From NCBI GenBank assembly GCA_913057245.1, contig CAJXNH010000013.1:31933-95932 (forward strand): a DNA stretch of 64,000 bases. Direction: 5' to 3'. This document shows, one piece after another, positions 7,701 through 15,845 of this stretch. Source of the DNA: an uncultured Phaeodactylibacter sp. Its GTDB lineage: Bacteria; Bacteroidota; Bacteroidia; Chitinophagales; Saprospiraceae. How positions within the stretch are numbered: position 1 is the stretch's first letter; every line of letters begins with the position of its first letter. Under the pieces are notes generated by a model. The model made no database searches. It had not been told where the DNA came from and saw only the letters and a list, made by a program, of their open reading frames with translations. The position numbers and the translations under genes were made by a program.

Positions 7701-10525
7701 AACCATGGGGCATTCTCTGCCACCTGCCAGTTGGTATTGGAGGAGATGCTGAAGCCTGCCGTGCCCCCGGTATGGGGTATACTGAGACTGCCCGGAGTGA
7801 TGGTCAGGAAGTCGGGGTTGTTTATAGTCAGCTGATAATCCTCTACTTCGCGGATACCTCCGGTGGCACATGGGGTACTGTAGCCACCTGTGCTCATAGC
7901 CACTCGCATCCGGGTACTGCCGGAAGCCAGGTTGTCTGGAATAGATAGCTGCCCACTTAAAGATCCCTGGCTGCCACTTGTGCCCTGATAAAGCTGTTCG
8001 CCCGCATCATCAAAGTCATTATCCTGGTTCAGATCGACCCAAACCCGCCAGTACACCAGCGTACTTGAAGACAGCCCCTGAGCCTGCAGGAACAAGGGGT
8101 AACTGTTACCTGGCTGTACGCTGGTATTGAGGTTGGTGTAGTGGCCATATCCGTGATCGTTACCGGAAATATTGTTGATGGCGCCTATATTTACCCGGTC
8201 AATCCAGACCGTTCGGCTGTTGCCATAAGAATAGCAATAGGCGTCATCGCAACCAATAGTGGAAAATGCGGAAGTAGCAGAAAAATCGCTAAAGCTGCTA
8301 CCGCAGTCCGATCTAACCTCCACCTGGTAGTCCGAACAAGGGATAAGATTGTAGACGTAGTCAGTCGTATCGGTTAACCAGGAAGTCGTGGACCAGGTAA
8401 AGCTACCCACGGTCCGGTACCTGATTTGATAAGCGGTGGCACCGGGCGATGGGGCCCATGCGATCCTGGCAGAAGCGTACCCCACGTCGCTTGCAGAAGG
8501 TGCGGATGGAGCACTACAGAAGCCTGGCTGTATATTCAGACTATAGTCCTCCACGTCTGTAAATCCACCGGTAGAGCAAGGTTCAGGGAAATTATTGCGG
8601 TCCATGCTAATGCGCAGCCGGGTATTTCCAACCACACTTCCGGGAGGAATGGTAATTGCACCGGATACCAGTGAACTACTATTGGTCGCTGCGGAAAGCA
8701 ACAGCTCGCCAGGGTCTTCAAAGTCGCTGTCCTGATTGAGGTCTGCCCATACCCGCCAGTAGACAGGCGCTACGAACTCATCATCAGAATTCATAATCAG
8801 GGTATAGGACTGGCCTTGTACCACATTAGCACTCATGTTGGTGAAGTTGGAGTATCCATTTCCGTTGCCGGAATTATTGGATAAGTTACTCAGGGCTACA
8901 CTTGTGATCCAGGCACTCCAACTATTGCCGTAGGAATAGCAGTAGGCATCGGAGCAACCCGTGGTACCAATAGTATAAGGGTTACTCCAAATGCTGGGGA
9001 TGCCGTTGCAAACCGATTGAACTTGCCACTCCAGCGTATTACAAGGGGACAAGTTCTCTATAGTATGTTCGCTTTGGACCAGACCCTGCTCGACCGTCCA
9101 TGGAGCAGTGGAAACGGTGCGGTACCTTACATTATAGCCTTGTGCGCCGGGTACCGCTTCCCAATCCTGAGTGATATGAGAGTAATCAGCTGAAACCGTT
9201 TCTACATTAGAGGGTGGACTGCAGGGAGTCGTATAGGAAAAGGCAAAACCAAAGTTCTCAGCAGACCATCGGTCGTCCCACTCAAAGTAGTAGCGGGTGC
9301 CTGCCGTTACATTCAGGATGACCTCACTGGCGAGATTCGGCCCGCTTTGGCTGATAGCGCAGTCATCATCACTGTTGTCAATAGGGGTGAGGTTGCCGCA
9401 GGAGCCGGTGTAAACCCAAAGCCGGGTATTCACATCATTCAGGCAGCTGCTGATGGAAATACTGCCATCGGCAGGGGCATCATAGTAGAACCAGTCCGCA
9501 TGCTGAGCGCCACCGGAACAGTTCACGCACCCGTTCCCCTCATCAGGCCCATCGGGGAAATAGTTGCCATTGGTGGTGATAGGCTGGGCATCCGCACAGG
9601 TAGAACCTACGCTGGGTGCTGTACCGCAGGAAAGGTAGCCTCTGGCGTTGGTGTTGTAAAAGCTGGCCCGCGCATACTGGCCGGCAGAGAAGGTGTTTCG
9701 ACAGCTGTGAGGCGCATAAGACATGATATTAGACACGTCCGGGTTGTAAGAGTCGCCATTGGCATCTGTGAAGGTTCCGGTATACACACAGTTAGACACC
9801 ACATATCCGGTACATCCAATGCCCAGTAAGCCAGGGTCGGCAGGCGTATCGCAGATGTCATCGCCAGCGGTGCTGCAATTGGAGCCGTTTACAAGCTCAT
9901 CGGTCAGCCCTCCGCAGTTGGTCTTACCGTGCGTATGGTAAAGCCCGAAGTAATGCCCCACCTCGTGCGCAAAGGTGTTCCCTCCGGATGAAAAGCAGCT
10001 TTTAGCTACAGTAATCAGGTCGCGCCCGCCACCGGGAAGGTAAGCGTATCCGCAAAGGCCACCCCCTGAACTTGTCGTGAGGCTGCCACCTGGAATGATA
10101 ATGTTGAGGACATCCTCTACGCCATAAGTATTCCAGAAGCTGGTCTCTTCTGAAATGCTAAAGTTGAAGTAGGTGTCGCTGTTGATGAAATTGATGGGCG
10201 CACACTGGAAAAATTCCATGCTCGCATTAATAAAAAAGTCATTGACTTCAGTCAGCCCGGCATTGAACTCGGCTTCAGTTACACCGCCAGTGCCATCATT
10301 CCGGCGTATAATGTGCACCTGAACGGGGACCATATCCACCGTGCTGTAACTACCGGGAGAAAATGCGGCTGCAAAGTTCTCGTAGTCCTGCTGTAGACTG
10401 TCCATCAATTGAATAGAGGCTGGGTTGGCTATTGCACCGCAGGGGGAAATCGTAGGGGTGTTTTGTGCCAGAAGTGGGGGGAGCGCCAAAAAAAATAGTC
10501 CTAGAAACTGTACCAAACACTTCAT
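4784..10525 (-). CDS. Giant T9SS-secreted M43 metalloprotease with GEVED, FnIII and BACON repeats
   Basis: The protein has 1913 residues. Residues 1-20 are a signal peptide. The pappalysin-like M43 domain (about 60-300) has HEVGHYFGLYH with zinc ligands H187, H191 and H197, catalytic E188, and the Met-turn NIMSY at M268. Then follow a C-rich domain (300-432), FnIII (434-520), GEVED (585-665, AxxVYWRVWADLNQD), FnIII (672-757), a second GEVED (822-900) and four BACON-type repeats (905-990, 993-1078, 1083-1168, 1172-1256). Two copies of an unrecognised unit (1262-1375, 1395-1510) and a weaker third (1718-1800) share VYGDDxQTP-like motifs. Two GW-type repeats lie at 1530-1675. Residues 1836-1913 (PNPVRDVLNI...) are a type A T9SS sorting domain that is removed at the surface. 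It is predicted to be a cell-surface or released endopeptidase; its substrate is unknown. The gene is monocistronic, with its own terminator. Confidence 0.92.
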   Translation of the reverse strand: MKCLVQFLGLFFLALPPLLAQNTPTISPCGAIANPASIQLMDSLQQDYENFAAAFSPGSYSTVDMVPVQVHIIRRNDGTGGVTEAEFNAGLTEVNDFFINASMEFFQCAPINFINSDTYFNFSISEETSFWNTYGVEDVLNIIIPGGSLTTSSGGGLCGYAYLPGGGRDLITVAKSCFSSGGNTFAHEVGHYFGLYHTHGKTNCGGLTDELVNGSNCSTAGDDICDTPADPGLLGIGCTGYVVSNCVYTGTFTDANGDSYNPDVSNIMSYAPHSCRNTFSAGQYARASFYNTNARGYLSCGTAPSVGSTCADAQPITTNGNYFPDGPDEGNGCVNCSGGAQHADWFYYDAPADGSISISSCLNDVNTRLWVYTGSCGNLTPIDNSDDDCAISQSGPNLASEVILNVTAGTRYYFEWDDRWSAENFGFAFSYTTPCSPPSNVETVSADYSHITQDWEAVPGAQGYNVRYRTVSTAPWTVEQGLVQSEHTIENLSPCNTLEWQVQSVCNGIPSIWSNPYTIGTTGCSDAYCYSYGNSWSAWITSVALSNLSNNSGNGNGYSNFTNMSANVVQGQSYTLIMNSDDEFVAPVYWRVWADLNQDSDFEDPGELLLSAATNSSSLVSGAITIPPGSVVGNTRLRISMDRNNFPEPCSTGGFTDVEDYSLNIQPGFCSAPSAPSASDVGYASARIAWAPSPGATAYQIRYRTVGSFTWSTTSWLTDTTDYVYNLIPCSDYQVEVRSDCGSSFSDFSATSAFSTIGCDDAYCYSYGNSRTVWIDRVNIGAINNISGNDHGYGHYTNLNTSVQPGNSYPLFLQAQGLSSSTLVYWRVWVDLNQDNDFDDAGEQLYQGTSGSQGSLSGQLSIPDNLASGSTRMRVAMSTGGYSTPCATGGIREVEDYQLTINNPDFLTITPGSLSIPHTGGTAGFSISSNTNWQVAENAPWLDASPLSGLGDGIVTLNATPNLGTSSRTVNVLVTGDGVADQNVAVTQAGAPANIAITPASQVVTAPAGQTTVQVTSNTSWTLSSSQSWATLSQTSGTGNATITITYSENTTSTQRIATLTLSSAGQPSQTATILQNAAATGPVLTISPANQQVSAPAGQTTVSVTSNVSWTANTSQSWATLSAASGNGNQTLIVSFTENTTGAPRSVMVIVSTQGLPPQMATITQAAGTASTLTVTPSSITTEHPANCVNFSISSNTSWTANSQTAWITSVTPASGTGDGTVTVCYEANNSGSLRIANILISGGGNSTTATINQNPQSNVAPWPVTPTGITHTVVLPDTLFSDLGGSLLSPTDWIGFFYDDNGTPRCAGAGQWDPNNNTAVTVYGDDAQTPAKDGFDEGEFFQIRVLQSLTQDTLDAQGAFAPIDNIISHTNRFALDGLSKLDSIFIPTTGAPWTVTVTGDNHSVIVPDDLFSSIDGQPLSTDDWIGFFYTDTDTMRCAGFGQWNPQSNTVITVYGDDSQTPEKDGFAPGETFTVMVWRTSEGLAYEALATYAPTDILITHTDSYASDGISALESLTVTLDISLDITLDVGWNTISSYVMPSDLAIDQIFSPVATDVIIVKDGVGNSYIPTFNINDIGDWNMLEGYQVKMGNTRVLTLTGEQMDPQTSIPLSAGWQIVAYLRDSPSPIAGEMAGIGSNLLIAKNGTGDTYIPALNIDDIGNMMPGRGYHLRLTANDTLTYSPNSLISPDLNALYAPTPGGEGDAILEERAAAGLRPTGNSATLILPAPVANRWLMPGDEVVVTDAEGNVFGRSRYEGEHFALTVWGDDEATPHQQEALKAGQPYYLQLWRGGQQSADFYRPLFESGQTPRYQQDDVLVINGLEKATLSGRLPQVAPNPVRDVLNIGHHTAKAGPVEYRLFSLDGQLLLRGIQTATTAGWQQYQMNLKQLQAGSYLLQVTDAESTFSQQVIKQ

Positions 10526-10933
10526 AAATATTCGGGTTTTAAAAAACTTTAAGAACCCAAACAGATATCAAACCCCGCGCCCTCTACAGTTTACTGTGAC
10601 AGATTAAGTAGCAAAAGGCAGCGCGTCAGGCGCAGGCCTGACACTCTGTTTTTGGGCATATCTGTTTGATGTTAACAATTAATTAATGTCAACCTCTTCA
10701 CGAGATTGAGATATAGCGTGTTCTTTGTTGCCTTAGTGTTGTGGGGAAGTGTTGTACGTTGTACGATCTTGGTAAGATAGACATAGTGCCCTCAGCAGGG
10801 GGGAGTAAATATAAGGTGATTTCTAATATTTCTATGCTTAATACGTCAGGGATTTTATTGGGTTTCAAAATCCATGTTAATTTTCTTCTGATTTTTTGAA
10901 ACTGTCGCTCCTCATTCACATTTATGTTTAAAT
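10526..10933. other. Intergenic between divergent M43 protease and zinc-ribbon gene
   Basis: The region must hold divergent promoters, but I find no exact TAnnTTTG box on either strand. GTCAGGC-GCAG-GCCTGAC at 10625-10642 is a perfect 7-base hairpin without a T run, perhaps an operator or leader structure of the protease gene. A 92-residue minus frame at 10698-10976 has no support. Confidence 0.45.
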
Positions 10934-11101
10934 ATGAAAACAAAGATCTGTAATACCTGTAATCGGGAGGAAACAACGTTATACAGAGTACAGCTTCAAA
11001 AGAAGGGCCCCTGGGTTTTCGTCTGTAAAAGCTGTTGTAAGCAACACCAGCAACGACCGGGGTACCGGTATGGTGGGACCTGGAAGGGCTACCGGCATTA
11101 G
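10934..11101 (+). CDS. Small zinc-ribbon-like protein (55 residues)
   Basis: ATG 10934 opens a 55-residue basic protein. Two Cys pairs, CNTC near residues 6-9 and CKSC near residues 33-36, would bind one zinc ion. The C-terminus is rich in Gly, Tyr and Arg and ends near YGGTWKGYRH. I recall short hypothetical proteins of this shape (CxxC, about 23 residues, CxxC, then YGGTWK) in Bacteroidota, but no function is assigned. The gene lies 46 bases upstream of the amidohydrolase gene on the same strand. It is short, so the call rests on the Cys spacing and a clean start and stop. Confidence 0.7.
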   Translation: MKTKICNTCNREETTLYRVQLQKKGPWVFVCKSCCKQHQQRPGYRYGGTWKGYRH

Positions 11102-11147
11102 TTTGCCGAAAGTTCGTTATTTTGAGCCCTTCAAATAATGAATTAGT

Positions 11148-12875
11148 ATGAACCGACTCCTTTCCTTTTTCCTGCTCCTGGCTTTAGGCACGAGCTGTAG
11201 CCAAAGCCTTTCCGTTGATCAGTTTGCCGATACGCTGATTATCAATGGCAATATTTACACAGTGGACACTTTGTTGCCCGGCGCTGAGGCGGTTGCTCTC
11301 AGGGGAGGCCGTATCATAGATGTGGGGAGCACAGCTGATCTAATGGTACTCCGGGGGGACAGTACCGAAGTTATTGATCTGCAGGGGCGCTTTATGATGC
11401 CCGGGTTTATTGAGGGGCACGGGCATTTTTCAGGCCTTGGGTACAGCCTCATCAACCTCAATTTTCTAAAATCCAAAAGCTGGGAAGAGATTGTGCAGAT
11501 GGTAGCGGAAGCCGCGGAACAGGCGGAGCCTGGAGCATGGATTGTTGGTCGCGGCTGGCATCAGGAAAAGTGGACGGAGACGCCAAGCCCATCGGTCTTA
11601 GGCTACCCGTATCACGACGCCCTGAGCGAAGTGTCGCCTGATAACCCAGTCATGCTGCGGCATGCAAGCGGGCATTCTCTGTTTGCCAATGCTAAGGCCA
11701 TGGAACTTGCCGGCGTAACTGCCGAAACACCCGATCCTTCAGGAGGGGAGGTGGTGCGGGACTCCCGCGGCAAGGCGATTGGCGTTTTCGAAGAGCGTGC
11801 CATGAGCCTCATCAATGCGGCATACGATGACTACCGCGCCGGCCTTTCTGAAGAAGCCAAAACGAAAGAGTGGTACAGGGCTATTGAATTGGCGGAAGAA
11901 GAGTGCCTGAAAAAAGGCGTTACCTCATTCCAGGATGCTGGTTCCAAATACTTCGAACTCGAGCGCTATGAGCAAATGGCAGAAGGCGGCGAGCTGGATT
12001 TGCGCCTGTGGGCCATGGTTCGCCACAGCTACGATGAGATGAAAGATAATCTGGATGGCTATCCCAAAATTGATGTCGGCAACCACTATTTCACTTGCCG
12101 TGCCATCAAGTCTGAAGTGGACGGTGCCCTAGGTGCCTTCGGTGCATGGCTGCTGCGGGCTTACAACGATAAGAAAGGCTTCACCGGGCAAAACACCACG
12201 CCAATCCCGGAGGTGAAAAATATCGCTCAGCTGGCTATGGACAACGATATGCAAATGTGCGTACACGCGATCGGCGACCGTGCTAACCGGGTAGTCCTTA
12301 GTATTTATGCTGAACAGTTCAGTGCAAATCCGGAAAAGGAAAACCTCCGCTGGCGCATTGAACATGCCCAGCATCTCGATACAGCAGACATTCCACGCTT
12401 TCGCGAAATGGGCATCATCGCCTCCATGCAGGGCATTCACTGTACCTCCGATGCACCCTTTGTGGAAAAGCGACTGGGCAGAGAGCGCTCCCGGCTTGGT
12501 GCCTACCCCTGGCGCAGCCTGCTGGATGAAGGCGTCATTATCGCCAATGGTACAGACGCCCCGGTGGAGGATGTGGACCCGCTGCTGAGCTTTTACGCTT
12601 CCGTTACCCGAAAACGGGCAGATAATGGTTTCGAATTTTTTCCGGAGCAGCGAATGACCCGGGCGGAAGCCATCCATTCCTACACCCTGGGCAATGCTTA
12701 TGCCGGCTTTGAGGAGGACTTTAAGGGCTCCGTAACCAAAGGCAAAGCGGCTGACTTTGTGGTGCTTTCACACGACCTCGTCAATTGTACGGACGAAGAA
12801 ATCCTGGAGTCCAAAGTGCTGATGACGATGGTGGACGGGGAGGTCAGGTATCAGGCGGAGGAGTTTAATCAATAA
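11148..12875 (+). CDS. Amidohydrolase family 3 (YtcJ-like) lipoprotein
   Basis: This 575-residue protein starts with a lipoprotein signal (lipobox LGTSC, Cys17), so it is probably anchored in the periplasm or outer membrane. The metal-dependent hydrolase core shows PGFIEGHGHFSG with HGH at 91-93, a central barrel with HAIGDRAN, IEHAQHL and GTDAPVEDVDP, and the final VTKGKAADFVVLS that is typical of the composite beta-sandwich. YtcJ/NfdA-type relatives hydrolyse amides, formamides or imines; the substrate here is unknown. It ends 5 bases before the convergent gene at 12881. Confidence 0.88.
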   Translation: MNRLLSFFLLLALGTSCSQSLSVDQFADTLIINGNIYTVDTLLPGAEAVALRGGRIIDVGSTADLMVLRGDSTEVIDLQGRFMMPGFIEGHGHFSGLGYSLINLNFLKSKSWEEIVQMVAEAAEQAEPGAWIVGRGWHQEKWTETPSPSVLGYPYHDALSEVSPDNPVMLRHASGHSLFANAKAMELAGVTAETPDPSGGEVVRDSRGKAIGVFEERAMSLINAAYDDYRAGLSEEAKTKEWYRAIELAEEECLKKGVTSFQDAGSKYFELERYEQMAEGGELDLRLWAMVRHSYDEMKDNLDGYPKIDVGNHYFTCRAIKSEVDGALGAFGAWLLRAYNDKKGFTGQNTTPIPEVKNIAQLAMDNDMQMCVHAIGDRANRVVLSIYAEQFSANPEKENLRWRIEHAQHLDTADIPRFREMGIIASMQGIHCTSDAPFVEKRLGRERSRLGAYPWRSLLDEGVIIANGTDAPVEDVDPLLSFYASVTRKRADNGFEFFPEQRMTRAEAIHSYTLGNAYAGFEEDFKGSVTKGKAADFVVLSHDLVNCTDEEILESKVLMTMVDGEVRYQAEEFNQ

Positions 12876-12880
12876 GTGTG

Positions 12881-14272
12881 TCAGTCTTTTATTGGCTGGA
12901 ATAGGGCAGACCTGGATCTAATCTTGTTGAGGATTTCAGTACTGGATCCTCTATCCTGTAAATCTAAACGGGGTGCTTTTTTCCGGCGGTCAGCAATCAT
13001 CAAAACCTGATTTTCAAACAGCTTTAAGTCCAGGGTAGTGCACTGTTCCTTGTTGTCCACTGCACAAATATGGGTTTGTGCCAGACTGGGGTCGAATTCC
13101 AATAACCGAAAATCATCCGGGGCCAGCTCAAAACTGAGGCTATCGTCAATGGTCACCTCAATGGTTTGATTGGAGTTGTTGAGGTCAGAGGCGTAAATCA
13201 ATACCCGGGATACAGGCTGACGAAGGACTTTTTCAACCAAAGTGGTCGGTACACCGCAGCCAGGCGAAATGTAGTACTCCAGCTTGCCTGGATTGATTCT
13301 CCTAATCCCCTCGTAAGTGAGGACGCCAAGTACGCCGCCTACAAACATACTGAAGGCAGTGGCATACTGGTCAGGTGGTTCAGGCAGGTCTGCAACTGGC
13401 CCATACCGGCTGGGATTCAGGCGATAATAGCCGTCTTTTATGCGGGTGTAAACCTTACTGTCAAAACTGATCCCCCAAAAATCGAATCCATCATGCCCTG
13501 CAACCAGCCGATTGCTATCTGGCAGGCATAAGTCATCAGGAAACTCCCATTGTATACTTAGCTTACCCTTGATATCTTCAATTTTGTGCGCCCTAGGAAA
13601 AGTGGTAATCCGACCGTCAATATAGTCGGTGTAGGTCGCAAAAATACCTTCCGGCAATTCGCGCCCTAAAGGAGTTGAGGATGGAATGGGGTCCCGCATC
13701 AGTAACGCCTGCTCAGTAACAGGAATAAGTTGTAGGTCTCCTGATCTCCATCGGTTGAGAAAACTATTAATGCAGCTTTCCAGTGCCCGCTCAATATTGC
13801 TACCATGTGTCTGAAGGTTTGTCTCCAATCTGTATGTCTCGGTATTTGTTGCAATCTGTCCTAAGGCTTGGAGGCTGCCATTGTTGTCTCGAGTATAGAA
13901 GCCGAGACGTAGCGCGCATACCGTTCGTTCTTTGTAAGTGTTATAGAGTTCATGCAGCCGGATTTCCTCCACGGTAAGCAGTAGGGCAGGGGCGTCAGGT
14001 AAATTAGAAAACCCTGGTGCTAGAAAAGACATAATTTCCTGCTCCATTGGTTTGTGAAACCGGGCAAGCCGAATGTTCCGCATAAGCCCAAGCCGTACAT
14101 AGCCGATACACTCCCCCATAGGCAATAAATTAATCACCCGTTCCAGACGGAATGGGTGTGGCTGAACATCAAATGGTCTGCCCGATAGACTAATTTCTGC
14201 CATTTTATCCTGAGCAGACAAAGGCACTTGCAAAAAGATTCCGAGCGTAAATAGAAATATACTGAGGTGCAT
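12881..14272 (-). CDS. Secreted protein of unknown function
   Basis: I do not recognise this 463-residue protein. Residues 1-20 form a signal peptide (hydrophobic LSIFLFTLGIFLQVPLSAQ). The N-terminal half mixes helices and strands (VINLLPMGECIGYVRLG, ALLLTVEEIRLHELYN), and residues about 300-325 contain a hydrophobic AFSMFVGGVLGVLTYEG stretch that could insert in a membrane. A Cys pair (about residues 395-410) could form a disulphide. The start is ATG 14272, 22 bases beyond the stop of the ABC permease gene. It is on the same strand downstream of the osmolyte transporter genes and may be a passenger of that transcript; no functional link is visible. Confidence 0.75.
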   Translation of the reverse strand: MHLSIFLFTLGIFLQVPLSAQDKMAEISLSGRPFDVQPHPFRLERVINLLPMGECIGYVRLGLMRNIRLARFHKPMEQEIMSFLAPGFSNLPDAPALLLTVEEIRLHELYNTYKERTVCALRLGFYTRDNNGSLQALGQIATNTETYRLETNLQTHGSNIERALESCINSFLNRWRSGDLQLIPVTEQALLMRDPIPSSTPLGRELPEGIFATYTDYIDGRITTFPRAHKIEDIKGKLSIQWEFPDDLCLPDSNRLVAGHDGFDFWGISFDSKVYTRIKDGYYRLNPSRYGPVADLPEPPDQYATAFSMFVGGVLGVLTYEGIRRINPGKLEYYISPGCGVPTTLVEKVLRQPVSRVLIYASDLNNSNQTIEVTIDDSLSFELAPDDFRLLEFDPSLAQTHICAVDNKEQCTTLDLKLFENQVLMIADRRKKAPRLDLQDRGSSTEILNKIRSRSALFQPIKD

Positions 14273-14294
14273 TTTTTCTGAGAAGTTCGCTTTT

Positions 14295-15845
14295 TTATCG
14301 TTGGCCTACAAGGTCAGAAATGGTTTTAACATTCAAGGACTCCGCTTGCGCCTCCCGCATCATCAGGGCATAGGTATTGTTAAATCCAAGCGGACTAAGC
14401 CACTGCAGCCCGTATTGGGCCTCAAATTCCCGGCTGACATAACGGTAGACAGCATCGGGCTGAGTAATGATGCGCTCAAGGGTGTCCTGAGGCGGGTCGA
14501 GTAGTACCTGCAGCCCGGTCCCGGTATACTCCGGGTAGAGGTCGATCTCGCCGTTTCGTAGCGCATCGAAACAAATCTTGGTGCCTCCCAGCCCCGGGCG
14601 GGTGTCCACATCGTAGTCGGTGTACCCGTTAATGAGCTGACTGAAGAGCTCTACCAGGATGTACTGCTCAGTAAAAATCTTGGAACCGATAATCAGCGTT
14701 TCCCCACCTTGATTTTGGTCCGATTTCCACAGTCCCTCCGCTTTTAGGAAGTCCCGGGCGACCTGTTCAGGCGATATTTTGTCGAAATCTACCCGGTAAT
14801 TCAGCACGGTCATCACCGAATCATTGATCCGGCCAGCGAGCAGATCAAGAGCCTCCTTTAGTATTTTATTTTCCTCAGCCAGCTTTTTCTGCACAATTGG
14901 AGCACAATAATAAGGGGGGAAAGCATGGCGGTCATCTTCTAGCTGTCGGAGGTTATAAGCCTCCACCCGGCCATCGGTAGCGTAACCGCTAATCACCTCT
15001 ACTTCACCTTCGTAGACTGCTTTATACATTAAAGCATTGTTTAGGATAGTAGTGGTAAAATCCACGCCGTAAGTATCCACTACTTTCTGATAGCCATCGG
15101 GGCGGCCCATGAATTCGGGTGGGAAACCGGCGCTCCAGCCCGGCGCATAAGCCTGCGGCCAGAAGTAGGCGGAAGAGAGCAACGGGATGATTAGCAGCAA
15201 GGGCTTGCCTGTTTTGGAAAGCTTGCGCGCGTTTGTGTTTTGCAGCAATGCGAGCAGTTGGTCAAAGATAATGGCGAGCAGGGCAGCGGGCAGTGCTCCG
15301 GCGAGGATCATCGTGGCGTTGTTGAGTGCGATACCTCCAAAGATAAACTCTCCAAGCCCGCCGGCACCGATATAGGCAGCAAGCGTAGCTACCCCAACAT
15401 TGATCACCGTTGCTGTTCGGAGCCCGGCAAAAATAACCGGGAGGGCCAGGGGCAGCTCCACCTGCCGCAGCAATTGCCCCTTAGAGAGCCCTATGCCCAG
15501 CGCCGCCTCCTTAACGGCAGCATCCACTTCGCTAATGCCTGTGTAAGTATTGCGCAAGATGGGCAGCAGGGCATACAGGAACAGGGCAAAAATGGCGGGT
15601 TTGAGCCCAATGCCCAGAATCGGGATCAGAAAACCCAGCAACGCAATGCTTGGAATGGTCTGCAGGATCCCCGTAAAAGCCAGCACGCCACCGGATAGCC
15701 TGGGGCGGCGTGTGATGAATATGCCTGCGGGTATCGCAATAAGCGCGGCCAGCAAAAGCGAGATAAAAGTAAGCCCGATGTGCTCAAGGACCTGCTCCAT
15801 CACTTTTTCCTGATTATCGCTGAAGAAGGTAATTAGTTCGCCCAT
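14295..15845 (-). CDS. Osmoprotectant ABC transporter permease fused to a circularly permuted binding domain
   Basis: This 516-residue protein joins a ProW/OpuB-type permease and an OpuBC/OsmF-type binding domain for choline, betaine or similar quaternary amines. Residues 20-210 carry five to six membrane segments and the EAALGIGLSKGQ coupling loop. A further segment (KPLLLIIPLLSSAYFW) leads into the external domain from about residue 232. The lobes are in unusual order. The block that normally ends the protein (GRPDGYQ..., TDGRVEAYNL, FPPYYCAPIV, VARDFLKAEGLW) comes first. The block that normally begins it (IIGSKIFTEQYIL, LGGTKICFDALRNGEIDLYPEYTG, LGFNNTYALMM, TISDL) comes last. Both halves appear complete, so function is expected. 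It overlaps the ATPase gene by 13 bases. Confidence 0.9.
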   Translation of the reverse strand: MGELITFFSDNQEKVMEQVLEHIGLTFISLLLAALIAIPAGIFITRRPRLSGGVLAFTGILQTIPSIALLGFLIPILGIGLKPAIFALFLYALLPILRNTYTGISEVDAAVKEAALGIGLSKGQLLRQVELPLALPVIFAGLRTATVINVGVATLAAYIGAGGLGEFIFGGIALNNATMILAGALPAALLAIIFDQLLALLQNTNARKLSKTGKPLLLIIPLLSSAYFWPQAYAPGWSAGFPPEFMGRPDGYQKVVDTYGVDFTTTILNNALMYKAVYEGEVEVISGYATDGRVEAYNLRQLEDDRHAFPPYYCAPIVQKKLAEENKILKEALDLLAGRINDSVMTVLNYRVDFDKISPEQVARDFLKAEGLWKSDQNQGGETLIIGSKIFTEQYILVELFSQLINGYTDYDVDTRPGLGGTKICFDALRNGEIDLYPEYTGTGLQVLLDPPQDTLERIITQPDAVYRYVSREFEAQYGLQWLSPLGFNNTYALMMREAQAESLNVKTISDLVGQR

